This document shows positions 8,626 through 19,000 of a stretch of DNA of 33,692 nt, in pieces. The stretch is from contig JASANZ010002018.1 of NCBI GenBank assembly GCA_030849805.1, positions 1 through 33,692 on the forward strand. The letters are read 5' to 3'. Source of the stretch: Sergeia podlipaevii. Taxonomy: Eukaryota; Euglenozoa; Kinetoplastea; Trypanosomatida; Trypanosomatidae. Below the pieces are notes generated by a model, which had not been told where the DNA came from, did not search any database, and saw nothing but the letters and a program-made list of their open reading frames with translations. Positions within the stretch are counted from its first letter, which is position 1, and every line of letters starts with the position of its first letter. Both the position numbers and the translations under genes were made by a program.

Positions 8626-10990
8626 CGGCACTACTACCTGATTCTTGCGCAGCGGCAGACACGCTCCACAGCCCTCGCGCGTTGTCGTTCACCACTTCCG
8701 CACCAGCGAGCGACGGGGATGTGTTCTCCACCACCCGCACTCCTTGTAGGCAGTAACACGACGACGCCATCGATATACGCTCTCCTGCGTAGGTGGCAAA
8801 GGTTGTTGTCGTTGCTGCTGCTACGGTACTAGCGGTGGTGCCTTGCACTGCACGCGTCGCGACCACTGCATCGGTTTCCAAAGGGCATATCCAATGGTAG
8901 GGGGAGCATGCAAGACAGCGAAGCCGCGCCGCGGGGTATCCACGTGTGCCTGGCTTCACCGATACAGGCCAGCAGGCCCCTGTGCGGACGTTCAGAAGCA
9001 ATCCCCAGCAAACGGCGAAGGCATAGCGTGGACTCGGTTTGCGCGTATCCATATCCCATGTATCAATACGCGTGTTGAAGGACCAGAAGCACGTGCCGTC
9101 CTCACGAAGTCGATGCTCGAGAGTGATGGTGGCAGGATCAATAGAAGGCCATCCATTTGTTGTCCACTGTGCCTCCGTTGATGTCGAAGACGAGGTCGCT
9201 AGTAAGAGATGATGAAGCTGCACTGCAGTCGCCAACAAGGGTCGCTCACGCGAGGCGCTTTGCTGCTCGACGTGGGCCTGTGGCACGATGGGTGCGAAGC
9301 GGAGGCTTCCGTTTTCACTTGTGCTGCTCCCTAAACTAAAAATATTCCCGCCAATACTCGCGGCTGGCGTGTGTAGAGTGGAGGAGGGGTTTGCCGCCGC
9401 TACCGTTGTTGATGTTGTGTTAGTGGTGGAGAAGAAAGCCCGCATAATGTCCGCGAGGACAGGTGCGGAGTGCTGCTTCATGCAGATACCCCCCACCACG
9501 TACCACTCCACTTGAAGGAGAGATGCAAGCTGACTGCTGCTGCTGTCGTCGTGTGGTGTCTCATCATCACCCACCGGTGCCGCTGCAGGCGTAGAAGCAG
9601 CAGCGGCAGCAGCAACAGGAAAGATATTGCTACTGCTGTTGTTTTTGTTGCTACTACCAGGATCGCCTCCCCATCTTCCACCACGACTTTGAGTAGCTAG
9701 CCTGGTTTTGGCAAAGGCCAAGATGCGTTGCAGCCTTCTTATCCCTTGAGCTACGTCCTCTTCATGGACACTTGACATTTGCTGCGTCTCTACGTCAGAA
9801 GATGTAGCAGCTGCAGCAGCTGCCACGCCGCTCGTGACCTTGCTGCTGCTGCTGCTGCTGCTGCTGTTATGATGACAATGCTCCCCGACAGCGCGCAGCC
9901 ACGCTGGCACAGCTGCCTCCCACACCATCGCATGTAGCTGCGCGGCAGTTCCGCTGGCGGTGTCAAAGTGGGCCATAGCGGCGGCGCGCGTGGTGCTACA
10001 CAGACATGCAAATACCAAATCCTCTTCCTCCTCTACACTAGCTGCTGCTGCTGCCCCTGCTCCTCTACTTTTATGAGTAGTAGAGTTAGTAGAGAGATTG
10101 TGGAGCTGAGAGAGAATAGATACCCAGTAAGGGTGGAGCGTCACTCGGCACGCCACAAGAACACACGAGGTGGCATCCACGCTAGTCAGAAACACATCTC
10201 TGTCATCTTCATTGCTATTGGCCTCGCTGCCATCAGGCTCGTCATTGCCGTCGTCGTTGTTGCTGTAGTCAACGGAGATGGCAATGCCAAGCTCGGACTG
10301 CAACACAACCACAGTACGTGCTCGGGCGACGTCGCTGCGGAGCAGGTCTAGTTCATACATGCCTCGCTTACCCGTTTCCCTTCCACTGACTGCCTCCTTT
10401 GGTGGAGGCGGCGGCGAGGAAAGCAGATAAGCAGGCGGGGGTGGCGGCAGCGTAGAACGCAGCGTGCAAGCAATTTTCTGTTTCAAGCGAGTTTGCGCTC
10501 GCTCCTTCTCTACTGTGTGGTTCTGTTGATCACCACCACCCACTGTCGTTGCGCTTGTTGCTTCAGCAGCCGCCCCTCCTCCTCCATCTGCTTTCTTTTT
10601 TTCTACTATAGAAGCCCACGTATGTCGCATGAATGAAGCGGGAGAGTGGAGAAAGAGAGAAGGGAAGGGCATTGTGCGTGCGTCATGATTGCCGCCCTCA
10701 TTCCTTTCCTCCGCGCTAGGAACCATCGCCACCTGCTGTTGCTGTTGCTGTTGCGAGACTGGAGTGAGGCAAGTGTTGATGCCTGGATCAATGCTCACCT
10801 CCGTGGCCAGCTCTTGCGCTCGCCCTTGTGCATCCGAGGCTTCTGTTTGCCGCAAGGCGTGTCGGCATAGCACTTTCTCTACCACATTGCAGACGTAATG
10901 AAGAAACGGGGTGTCATTCTTGCCCCTGTCGCTGCTGCTGTAATCTTGAATGCTTGCAAGCTCAGCTAAAGTGAAGTTTGCGAATGGCAT
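8153..10990 (-). CDS. Unrecognised 945-residue protein with low-complexity insertions
   Basis: 945 residues from ATG 10990 (begins MPFANFTLAELASIQDYSSS), TAA stop at 8153. The frame is open further upstream to an ATG at 11206, but that extension is simple-sequence-like. A pyrimidine tract on the minus strand (about 11101-11125) with following AGs suggests the message begins downstream of 11206, so I chose 10990. Ordered blocks alternate with poly-Ala, poly-Ser and poly-Gln. Ordered stretches include VVVLQSELGIAISVDYS near residue 230, a block with FAVCWGLLLNVRTGACWPV near 650, and a conserved-looking C-terminus (DDVFLQFSTTPHCEPPDFGL). No transmembrane segment or signal peptide is obvious. I recognise no domain; it is probably a kinetoplastid-specific protein of unknown function. 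Confidence 0.75.
8590..8622. repeat. CAG/CTG triplet run encoding poly-Ala
   Basis: About eleven consecutive GCA triplets on the plus strand are read as GCT/TGC-type units on the minus strand. They give an uninterrupted poly-Ala tract of about 12 residues in the 945-residue protein. Codon identity is almost uniform, pointing to recent slippage. Confidence 0.8.
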
Positions 10991-11527
10991 TATATATTTA
11001 TGCAAGTATACTGTTTGTGTATGTATGCATGTGTATATATGTGGGCTTCTCTTTTCTGATTTTTTTTTTTCAAATATGACACCAAATGTACGTCGAGAGA
11101 CAAAAAAAAAGAGAGAGAGATGAGACAAGTGTTGTTCAATGCCCAAGAAAGTACATACAATGAATCGCAACTCCTCAGAGAAGAGAGAGAGAGAGATGCC
11201 TATCATTTCCAACTATAAACCCATAAAAATAATTATATAAGTAAGCCCCCTCTCATCGACCTGAGTAGCGTTGAGGGATAAGCAGATGAAATTTTTTTTT
11301 TTTTAAATAAAAGTATTGAAAAACAAAAACAAAATACACACAGGGTGTACGTGAGTTGTTGCTCAGAAACATATCCCAAAAGAAAAATAAAAAAGAACAT
11401 GAAGAAGAAAGAGGAACAACGCAAAGACGCATCCTTTTTTTTTTATATCTCACATTGCATTTTTTTTTCTTTCTTTCTTTCTTTGTCATTTCTCAAGTAT
11501 GTAGGATCATCACGCACTGCCTTCGTC
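10991..11527. other. Spacer between uL5 gene and the 945-residue protein gene
   Basis: AT-rich spacer with A/T homopolymers. It includes a short minus-strand upstream frame (11030-10998, ten codons plus TAA) ending 7 nt before the main ATG of the 945-residue protein. It also holds the pyrimidine tract that probably directs splicing (about 11101-11125) and the uL5 3' UTR. No RNA gene was recognised. Confidence 0.65.
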
Positions 11528-12094
11528 TTAACGACGGCGGCGGCGGATCATGCTCTTCTTCTTCCTGGCTTGGAAGATGATACCATCGTGGACCTTCTCG
11601 AACCACTTCATGGCCTCCTCCTTGGTCACGCGGTGGGTGTGACCGACACGGTTGCACTTGCGCTTGCGCAGGGACACGCGCTCGCCGCGGCGGCCGAGGA
11701 CGACGTAGAAGTCCATACCGTAAATACCGGTGGAGGGATCGTACTTGATGCCGAGATCAATGTGCTCGTTGATGCCGAAGCCGAAGGAGCCGGTGCTGGA
11801 GAAGTTGTAGCTCTTAAGCTCGAACTCCTTGACCTTGAGGCCCTTCTCGAGGAGCTCCTCAGCCTTCTTGCCGCGGACGGTGCAGTGCACGGCGATCTTC
11901 TCGTTACGGCGAATACCGAAGGTGCGCACGGTCAGGCGAGCGCGGGACAGCACGGGGGACTGCTCGCACAGCTGCTCGAGCACCTTGGAGGCACGGGTGA
12001 GACGATCACCACTCTCACCAACGCAAATGTTGATGCAGAGCTTGCGCACGACGATCTCGCGCATGGGGTTAGCAGCCTTCTTCTCAGCGACCAT
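11528..12094 (-). CDS. RPL11: 60S ribosomal protein L11 (uL5)
   Basis: 188 residues, ATG at 12094, TAA stop. This is the large-subunit protein that binds 5S rRNA in the central protuberance and joins uL18 in the 5S RNP. The N-terminal [20 protein letters not shown], the central [20 protein letters not shown] and [20 protein letters not shown] blocks, and [18 protein letters not shown] are characteristic of eukaryotic L11. The length is usual for trypanosomatids. The C-terminus ends in a basic run of five arginines. Codons end strongly in G or C, as expected for a highly expressed gene, in contrast to the simple-repeat-rich neighbours. Confidence 0.98.
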   Translation of the reverse strand: MVAEKKAANPMREIVVRKLCINICVGESGDRLTRASKVLEQLCEQSPVLSRARLTVRTFGIRRNEKIAVHCTVRGKKAEELLEKGLKVKEFELKSYNFSSTGSFGFGINEHIDLGIKYDPSTGIYGMDFYVVLGRRGERVSLRKRKCNRVGHTHRVTKEEAMKWFEKVHDGIIFQARKKKSMIRRRRR

Positions 12095-13039
12095 TTTGAT
12101 GCGGTGTTAGGTGAGCGTAACTCTATGTGTTAAAAGAAGGTAATAGAAAAAAAAAAAGAGAAACAAAAATAAAAAGACGAGAAAAAGAGAGCATTGAATA
12201 TCATGGAAAGGGGAAAAAAAAAATGCAGGGTAATATGCATAGCAATAATAATAATAATAATAACGATAATACTTATAACAACAAAAGACACTCATCATAC
12301 TGTCAAGATAGGAAAAAAACAAAAAAACGAATATAAAAAAAAAACAAAAACACGAAATGTCACACACACACAAAAACCACAAAAAGAAAAAAAAAGGCCA
12401 CCAACAAATTTTCGTATTAAAGAGCAAAAATGAACTTTTTTTTTTTTCAAATTGCAGCAACTCAAGCCCATATACACGCGCACACACCCAGGCGTAAAGC
12501 ACCGCAATACACACCCGAGTAACAAAGAACAAAGTACGAATAATAAAAAAAATAGCAATAATAGGGTTCTACGACAACATCAGAGGAAAAAAAAAGAAAA
12601 AAAAAAGTGGCAAAATGATGAGAAAACATGCTCTATAGTGCTTACCACTTATTTTTCCTCGCAGAAAAAGCACTTCTTTATGTATACTTCCCTCCTTTAT
12701 CACAGCCATCTTCCTCGTCCTCTCTACTACTACAATTATACACACACACACACACAGAAGCACACAGAAAGAATGCTGAAGGAGCGGGTAGAAGCAGCGG
12801 CGAGGCACACCAGACTAGGCATTCTGATCCACTCTCTCTCTCTCTCTCCCCTTCCTCTTCTTCATTGTGCCACCAAAGAAGAAAAAAACAACAACAACAA
12901 AAATTATAATCATTCATGGGCAGTATCTGCGATTGCGTCTCTCTCTCTCTCTCTCTCTCTCTATGTATGTGTGTGTGCATAACATGTGTGGGAGGGAGTA
13001 CAAGGATAGTAGAGATATTTTTTATTATTAACAGAAGCA
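12095..13039. other. Spacer between ARF gene and uL5 gene
   Basis: Very AT-rich simple sequence: A runs, AAT repeats at 12244-12262, CA repeats at about 12740-12756, and CT runs at about 12833-12848 and 12938-12962. The minus strand near 12147-12170 carries a T/C tract and AG suited to the uL5 splice acceptor. No RNA gene or supported reading frame was seen. Confidence 0.7.
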
Positions 13040-13609
13040 TTACTCACTAGGCAGATTATTACACACCCAATCAAAGCCTTCAAAGAGGCCATCGCCGGTG
13101 TGTGCGCAGCAGCCCTGAACAAACCACTTTCGCCCTACCAGCAGAGGTCCTATCGCGTCTGGTGAAGAGTGATCAAAAAAGCCAAAATTTTGTACTATCT
13201 CCACCGGCAGCATTCTCTGAGGCAGATCTTGCTTATTACACAGCACAAGCAGAAGGGCTTGGTTGAGCTGCGGGTCTGCCATGAGCCGTCGCAGCTCCTC
13301 CTTGGCATCCCTCATGCGATCTCGATCGTTGCTATCGACGACAAAGATCACCGCGTTGGCGCCGTCAAAGTAGTTTTTCCAAAACTGGCGTAGTCGCTGT
13401 TGACCGCCGACATCCCAGAGATGGAACTTGACGTTGCGATACTCGACGGTTTCCACGTTAAAACCGATCGTAGGAACCGTCTCTGTGACCTGATTAAGCT
13501 GCAGCTTTTTCAAGATTGCAGTTTTGCCTGCTGCATCGAGGCCTACCATGAGAATAGTTGCATTTTTGGCCTCAAAAAGGTTATTGAACCAACTGACAAC
13601 GTTGCCCAT
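13040..13609 (-). CDS. ARF-family small GTPase (ARF/ARL)
   Basis: 189 residues, ATG at 13609, TAA stop. It begins MGNVVSW, so Gly2 is available for N-myristoylation, and an amphipathic N-terminal helix follows. GTPase motifs are GLDAAGKT (P-loop), [12 protein letters not shown] (switch I and interswitch), WDVGGQ with the catalytic Gln (switch II), NKQD (guanine specificity) and CCAHTGDG (G5). The match to ARF1 is close and the protein probably cycles on and off membranes to control vesicle traffic. It differs from ARF1 by about ten extra residues before the G5 region (around [10 protein letters not shown]), Ala instead of the second Thr after the P-loop Lys, and Arg-rich switch II (QQRLRQFW). 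It may be an ARL rather than a canonical ARF; a tree is needed to decide. Confidence 0.93.
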   Translation of the reverse strand: MGNVVSWFNNLFEAKNATILMVGLDAAGKTAILKKLQLNQVTETVPTIGFNVETVEYRNVKFHLWDVGGQQRLRQFWKNYFDGANAVIFVVDSNDRDRMRDAKEELRRLMADPQLNQALLLVLCNKQDLPQRMLPVEIVQNFGFFDHSSPDAIGPLLVGRKWFVQGCCAHTGDGLFEGFDWVCNNLPSE

Positions 13610-14311
13610 AATCTCTCGCCTTTCTTTTGAAAGTTTCGCTTAACTATTTTCCCACCCCCTTAAAAAAAAAAGAAATTGCTTATATATATATGCACTTGCA
13701 GAAGTCTTTGCTTGTCACAGCTGCTGCGCATAAAGTCTTTCTTCCCTACCTCTGTGTGTGCGTATATAAATGTGCGTATTATCAGATTGGCTTACGCGCA
13801 CACGCACACACACACACACACACACAAGAATCAAATGGAATGTATAGAGATGGACGTGTATGAGTGTAAGTGCGTATGATGTCTGTGCAAAGCGCAAGGT
13901 AATTGGGAGAAAAAAAAAAGAGGAGTTGGTAACGACAATCGTGGTGCCTTAAGTGCTGACTACTGAAATAATAATAATAGTAATAAAAATACAAGAGAAA
14001 AAGAAAAAAAAATGATAATAAAAATGAAGCGGGAATTGACATTGGACATCTTCGCCATCTAACTCAAACGCTATAAAGCAATAACGATAATAACAAAAAG
14101 GAAAAGGAAAAAAAAGGGGGAACGAAGGAGGTCATTCAACATTCCCTCTCATTTACTTTTATTGCCATACACGTCCTCCTTTTTTTTTCTTCTTCCCCTT
14201 TTTAAAATTTCTTTGTTTAGAATTTAGATTAACAAGTATTCGAACATTAACGGGATATCATCTTTAAAAAAAAATAATTAGAAGTAATCATAAACCACAC
14301 ACACATATATA
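13610..14311. other. Spacer between LLPH-like gene and ARF gene
   Basis: AT-rich with a CA run at 13805-13826, A/T homopolymers and AAT repeats. It should hold the LLPH-like 3' UTR and the ARF 5' UTR and acceptor. Nothing else was recognised. Confidence 0.7.
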
Positions 14312-15115
14312 TCACTTCTTCTTAGACGCCTTAGAGCCACTGGAGACTATGCGCTTGGAAGTAGAAGCCGCGCCACGCTCAGAGCCGATCTTCTTCATTT
14401 TGGAACTTCCCGCCACCGCAACCACCTTGTTGTTCTTCTGCATACCGCCAGACATGCTCTTAATTTTTGTCACCGCAGGGGCATCGCCACCGCTGCTACT
14501 AGAACTAGACTTCTTGGCACCCTTCTTGCCTGCAGACTTGGAGGCCTTGCGAGGGGCGGTATCTTCCATGCCGAACACATACTCCTCCGGGCCATCGTCA
14601 TCGTTGTCGTTGCTGATGCTGTTGTTCTCATCGTCGTCCTCTTCATTTGCAGTGATAGACGCCGCCGCCGCCTCTGCCGCCATGCTCTTCTTAACTGCCT
14701 GTTCAAGATCCGCCTTGGTCATTGCGTGACCAGCCACAGGCGCATCTGCGTCGACGGTCTCATAGCTGACGGTCATAGGGTGCGGTGCGTTGTGGTCTGA
14801 CTTACCATGAAGGTTCGTCTTGGGAGCGGCCAGCTTCAGAGGCTTGGTGAAGTCATACGTGGTGTGGTTGAGTTCGAGGCGGTAGTTGTTGTTGAGGTTC
14901 TTGCGCGTGTTGGGCACACGGGGGTCAAGCTCGGGGTTGACGAAGTGGAAACGCCTCTCAGGTTCCTCAGACGGAATGGCGCTGATGCCGCCCTTGACGG
15001 TGATCTTCAGCTTCTTGTTGAGTTTCGTAAGTCGCTTCGTCACATTCGTCACCTCCTCCTTGGCCCTCTCGCGGCGGTGCATACGCTTCCACTTGGAGCG
15101 AGTTGACTTGGCCAT
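14312..15115 (-). CDS. LLPH/DUF2423-like nucleolar protein
   Basis: 267 residues from ATG 15115, TGA stop. The start is set by the family-typical N-terminus MAKSTRSKWKRMHRRERAKE; the open frame continues upstream through repetitive UTR sequence and is not used. The first 45 residues, basic and helical and ending in RLTKLNKKLK, match the DUF2423/LLPH N-terminal motif found in nucleolar 60S-biogenesis factors such as yeast Ybl028c. A conserved-looking middle (VNPELDPRVPNTRKNLNNNY; TYDFTKPLKLAAPKTNLHGK) follows. Then comes an acidic Asn/Asp-rich stretch and a Lys/Ser-rich tail ending SGSKASKKK, probably disordered and nucleic-acid-binding. Most LLPH proteins are about 100-130 residues, so the C-terminal half is an extension. 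Role in ribosome assembly is inferred. Confidence 0.78.
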   Translation of the reverse strand: MAKSTRSKWKRMHRRERAKEEVTNVTKRLTKLNKKLKITVKGGISAIPSEEPERRFHFVNPELDPRVPNTRKNLNNNYRLELNHTTYDFTKPLKLAAPKTNLHGKSDHNAPHPMTVSYETVDADAPVAGHAMTKADLEQAVKKSMAAEAAAASITANEEDDDENNSISNDNDDDGPEEYVFGMEDTAPRKASKSAGKKGAKKSSSSSSGGDAPAVTKIKSMSGGMQKNNKVVAVAGSSKMKKIGSERGAASTSKRIVSSGSKASKKK

Positions 15116-16093
15116 TTTTCTCACTTTATTCTTTTTTTTTTTTCCTTTTTCAATCTCTCTCTCTCTATATATAAATATGTATATGTATATGTATATGTAT
15201 GAGTGTGTGTCTGTGTCTACGTCAGCACCACACTTTATATACTTTTGCTGGGGGGCTCTTTTCAATTTTTTTTTTTTTTTTATACACCACCCCATAGAAA
15301 TGGCCCAAAACAGCAACAACAAACAATCATAAACAATAAGGGTAAAGAGGTAAAAAAAAAGGAAAGAAAAAAATAGGAAGAAGTGATAAGTATTTAAACT
15401 GTGAGAGAAAACAACAACTCAAAACTTGTTCTAAGGTCCGTATAGCACACAGGAGGTGAAGACAACGACTCTATAACGCTCTATCTCCTTAAGTTCCTCC
15501 CTCTTCCGTTTGTAAAAACGAATATATATATATATATAAAAGTCTTTTTAAAGTTTGTGGAGTATTGATACTCAAGCTGGGAAGTAAATGAAAAAAAAAA
15601 TAATAATAGTAGTAATTATAGTAGTAATTATAGTAGTAATAATAATCATGTGAAAACACACATGCGCAAAATAATAATAATAATAATAATGAAAAAAGAA
15701 AGAGTGGTAGCGGGTATTCAACACAGAACAATAACAGCAACAACAACAAAAAAAAAACACAAGAGAAAGAACACAACAACGAACGTACATGTACACACAC
15801 ACACACACCCATACATACATGTACACTTCATAATGTCACATATGCGGGAGTCTTCCCCGCCACACGCACCTGTAGCGAACCAACTGGGTACGAAAAATAT
15901 ATATATATAAATGATAGCAGTACACTAGAGCTGTGATGGCAATCAACAAAATGGAAAAATAAATTATAGCTTCGCAGCAACAACTTGACAGAAAACACTC
16001 GTACAGAGAAAAAAAAGAAGAGTAGCATATAAATGATAATCAGAAGTCTTATATAAGATCCTCATAAAGAACCTTTGCAGTAGTTGAGCTTTG
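15116..16093. other. Spacer between TRF4-like gene and LLPH-like gene
   Basis: AT-rich simple sequence with TA runs (15520-15538, 15898-15910), AAT/AGT triplet repeats (15600-15690) and a CA run at 15792-15808. A small GC-rich inverted repeat at about 15844-15860 (GCGGG with CCCGC, 7-nt loop) stands out but is short. No tRNA fold was found there. Confidence 0.65.
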
Positions 16094-19000
16094 TTATGCC
16101 TCACCCTCCTTTTCAGCAACCACATTGCCACTGCCGCCTTCTTCCGCTGGAGCCTCATGATGGTGCTCTAAGCCGCCATCACCCGAGTGCGCCTGAGGAT
16201 ACTGCTTACGCCGCGCCATGCCCATCGCAGGTTGAGCGGGACCACCCCCACTCCCACCAGAACCACTGTTGTGGATGTTGCTAGCTCCATCGCCTCCATC
16301 ATCAAATCCACCACCCACAGCGCCGTAGTAGAAATAGCCGCTGTTGTTGCTATTAAAGTATTGCTGGTGATGCATGTCATGCAATGCGTGACGGTGGTGG
16401 TGACGGTGCCGGGGTTGAATGAATGTGTTGTCGCGTCCGCCACCGCCGCGATGAGACGACTGTGGTTGCAGAGATAGAACGTGCCTTGTGGGAGAGGACA
16501 CAGTGCCATCTCCGGCCCATCCCACACCTTCCACACCTTCGTTGAAAGTAATGATTCCTTGCATGCCAGCTTGCTGCTGCTGCTGCTGTTGCCTCTGTTC
16601 CAAGGCCTGTCCTTGGTTATACTTGTTGCTCCTCACCGCAGCAGACATTGTCAAGCCTGGCGCGCCACGTGGCTCCCCTCTCAATTGTGGTTGCTGCTGA
16701 TGTCTGTCCATGTCATCCTCCACATTTCCCGGAGCGTGCGCCACTATCACCACCGGAGACGTTCGGCCGTCCATGTAGGGGGTTGAGGGGAAGGGGGAGT
16801 AACGAGCATAAGCAGAGTTACCGCTTACATGTTGCTGTTGCTGATGTTCTGTTGGAGAGACACTTGGGCGTCGTTCACCGCCCTCGCTCTTGCTTGCCGT
16901 CTCACTTCGGGTACGCGCACCTTGCTGTTGCTGTTGCTGTTGCCTCTTCGTCGTGCCTGTGCTCACGGTGCGTGCGCCGCCAGCTCCTGTTTTGACATTA
17001 TTGCTACTAATATTGTTATTGTTGTTTGGTGCCACTGCCGCTGCCGCGGAGACTGAAGAAGGAGAGACGAGAGCATGAGAAGAATGTACGTTGTGCTGGT
17101 GCTGGGACGTGTGCCTCTGAGGTCCAGAGCTTGTAGTGCCGCTAGTATTGCTATTATTGCTATTAGACGAAGCCTTCAGTCGATGATAGTGTTGTTGGTG
17201 GTGTTGGTGTTGTTGCTGCTGCTGTTGTTGTGTGGCCATCATAGCAGCATAAGGGTTCTGCTGAGGGTCGTACCCGCCGCCGCCGCCACCCCCCATTGCT
17301 GGCGCCATCTGTCGCTGCTGCTGCTGCCACATGTATTGCTGCAGTTCATATCCCAACGTGGGCATCATATATGACTGGCTACCGTCACCGCCATTCATGA
17401 GCATCGACTGCTGACGCTGCTGAGTCATCATCAAAGGCATATGCATGCTACCGCCCGTCATCATCATCATGTGCGGCTGCGGTGGATAGGGCTGTTGTTG
17501 CTGTTGTTGTTGTTGTTGTTGTTGCCCATACATACCGCCATAGTAATAATATCCTCCTCTACTATTGGCATTGTTACCGTTGCCGCTGGAACTACCGTTG
17601 TTATTGTTGTTGGTACTGTTGCTGCTTGAGTTGCCACCACCACCATTGGGGTTGTTTTGCTGCTGCTGCTGCTGCTGCTGCATAGGCATCATCATCATGG
17701 GATTGTTATGATAGTTTGGCTCAAATTGCATGTGCTGCTGTTGCTGCTGGTGGTACATGTGGTACTGTTGTTGCTCATAGTAGAACCGCTGATGGCGACG
17801 CTGCTGCTGCTGACGGGTTTGCACTCCGCCACTCATGTCGTATCTTTCCTCCCCACCACCACCACCACCACTCTCAGCGTTGTAGTGGGCATCAACGTAT
17901 CCCTCACCCTGCTCCATCCCAGAAGAGTTTTGGCGTGTGAAGGCGGGCATCCCACCAGGCGCCGAGGACGACGACGGGACACCGAGATCTTCTCCTCCTC
18001 CTGCCGCCGCCTTCTTTTTTTTCTTCGCCTTGCCCTTCTTCTCCACCACAGCAGCAGCAGCAGTACCAGTTGCGCTAGTTGCAGTCGCAACGCTGCTACT
18101 AACCTCTACGATGTTGGCGGTGGTATGCGTGGTGGCGCCGCTGGAAGATTCCAACTTTCCTCCGCCTGAAGCTTCTCCTCCTCTCGCCGCTGCTGTTGCT
18201 GCCTTACCTTGATGCATGACTTCCTTCTGGCCAGAGCGTGCGCTAGTTGGCACAGGCGTAGTAATAGTGGTGTTGGTGGTAGTGGTCACTTTACCAGAAG
18301 CGTCGCTTGCCACATATTGCTCCTGAGCGGGTTTCATCATACCCTTCTCAAGGTGAGTTTCTTTCCTTTTGCTTTTCCCTTCTCTTTGTTGCTGCTGATG
18401 CTCCTCCTCCTCGCTATCTTGACGATAGCCGATGCCCCCGCTGCCTGCGACACACTTGTAGTTTCTCTCGAACAGAATCGAATCGCTATCCCGACGCCCT
18501 TTTCGGTTGCTGGCGCTGCCGCTACCCCCGTCGCGACTCCCAGATAGCGCGAAGTCATCTTCCAAGGCAGAGTTACCGATGTCCCCTGTGGAGTGACGAT
18601 GCGTAAGTCGCGGTGGCCTAGACGAGGAGGATGACGAGGCAGAGAACCCGCCGCCTAGAGATGCATCGAACTGCTGAGGCGGTTTTTTCGTTACCCCTTG
18701 GGACAGTGGCGTGCACTGCGTACTCTTGTGCACCGCAGCACCTCGAGCATCTTTTCCTGCCGCTACCCCTGCTGTTGCTGTTGCTGTCGTTGTCGTCGCT
18801 TTGGCCATCGCAGTTGTCCTCGTCTTCTTCGCGCTGACTTCTCCTTCGCCGTTGTGGGAGTTAGTGGGAAAACTGGTGCTGCTATGGCTGCTGTTGCTGT
18901 TGCTGTTGCTGCTATGACTGCGGCTGCTCCGAGCGCTAGCACCGCCGCTGCTGTTGCTTCTCTGTCTCCTAAGACCAGAGATCTCCCCAATGTCGTCGTC

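Noticed and set aside
15600..15690. CRISPR-like or minisatellite array
   Set aside because: It is plain AAT/AGT triplet and TA repetition with no unique spacers.
15840..15895. tRNA suggested by GGTTCGCTAC on the minus strand
   Set aside because: The B-box match is partial and no acceptor, D or anticodon stem can be drawn around it.
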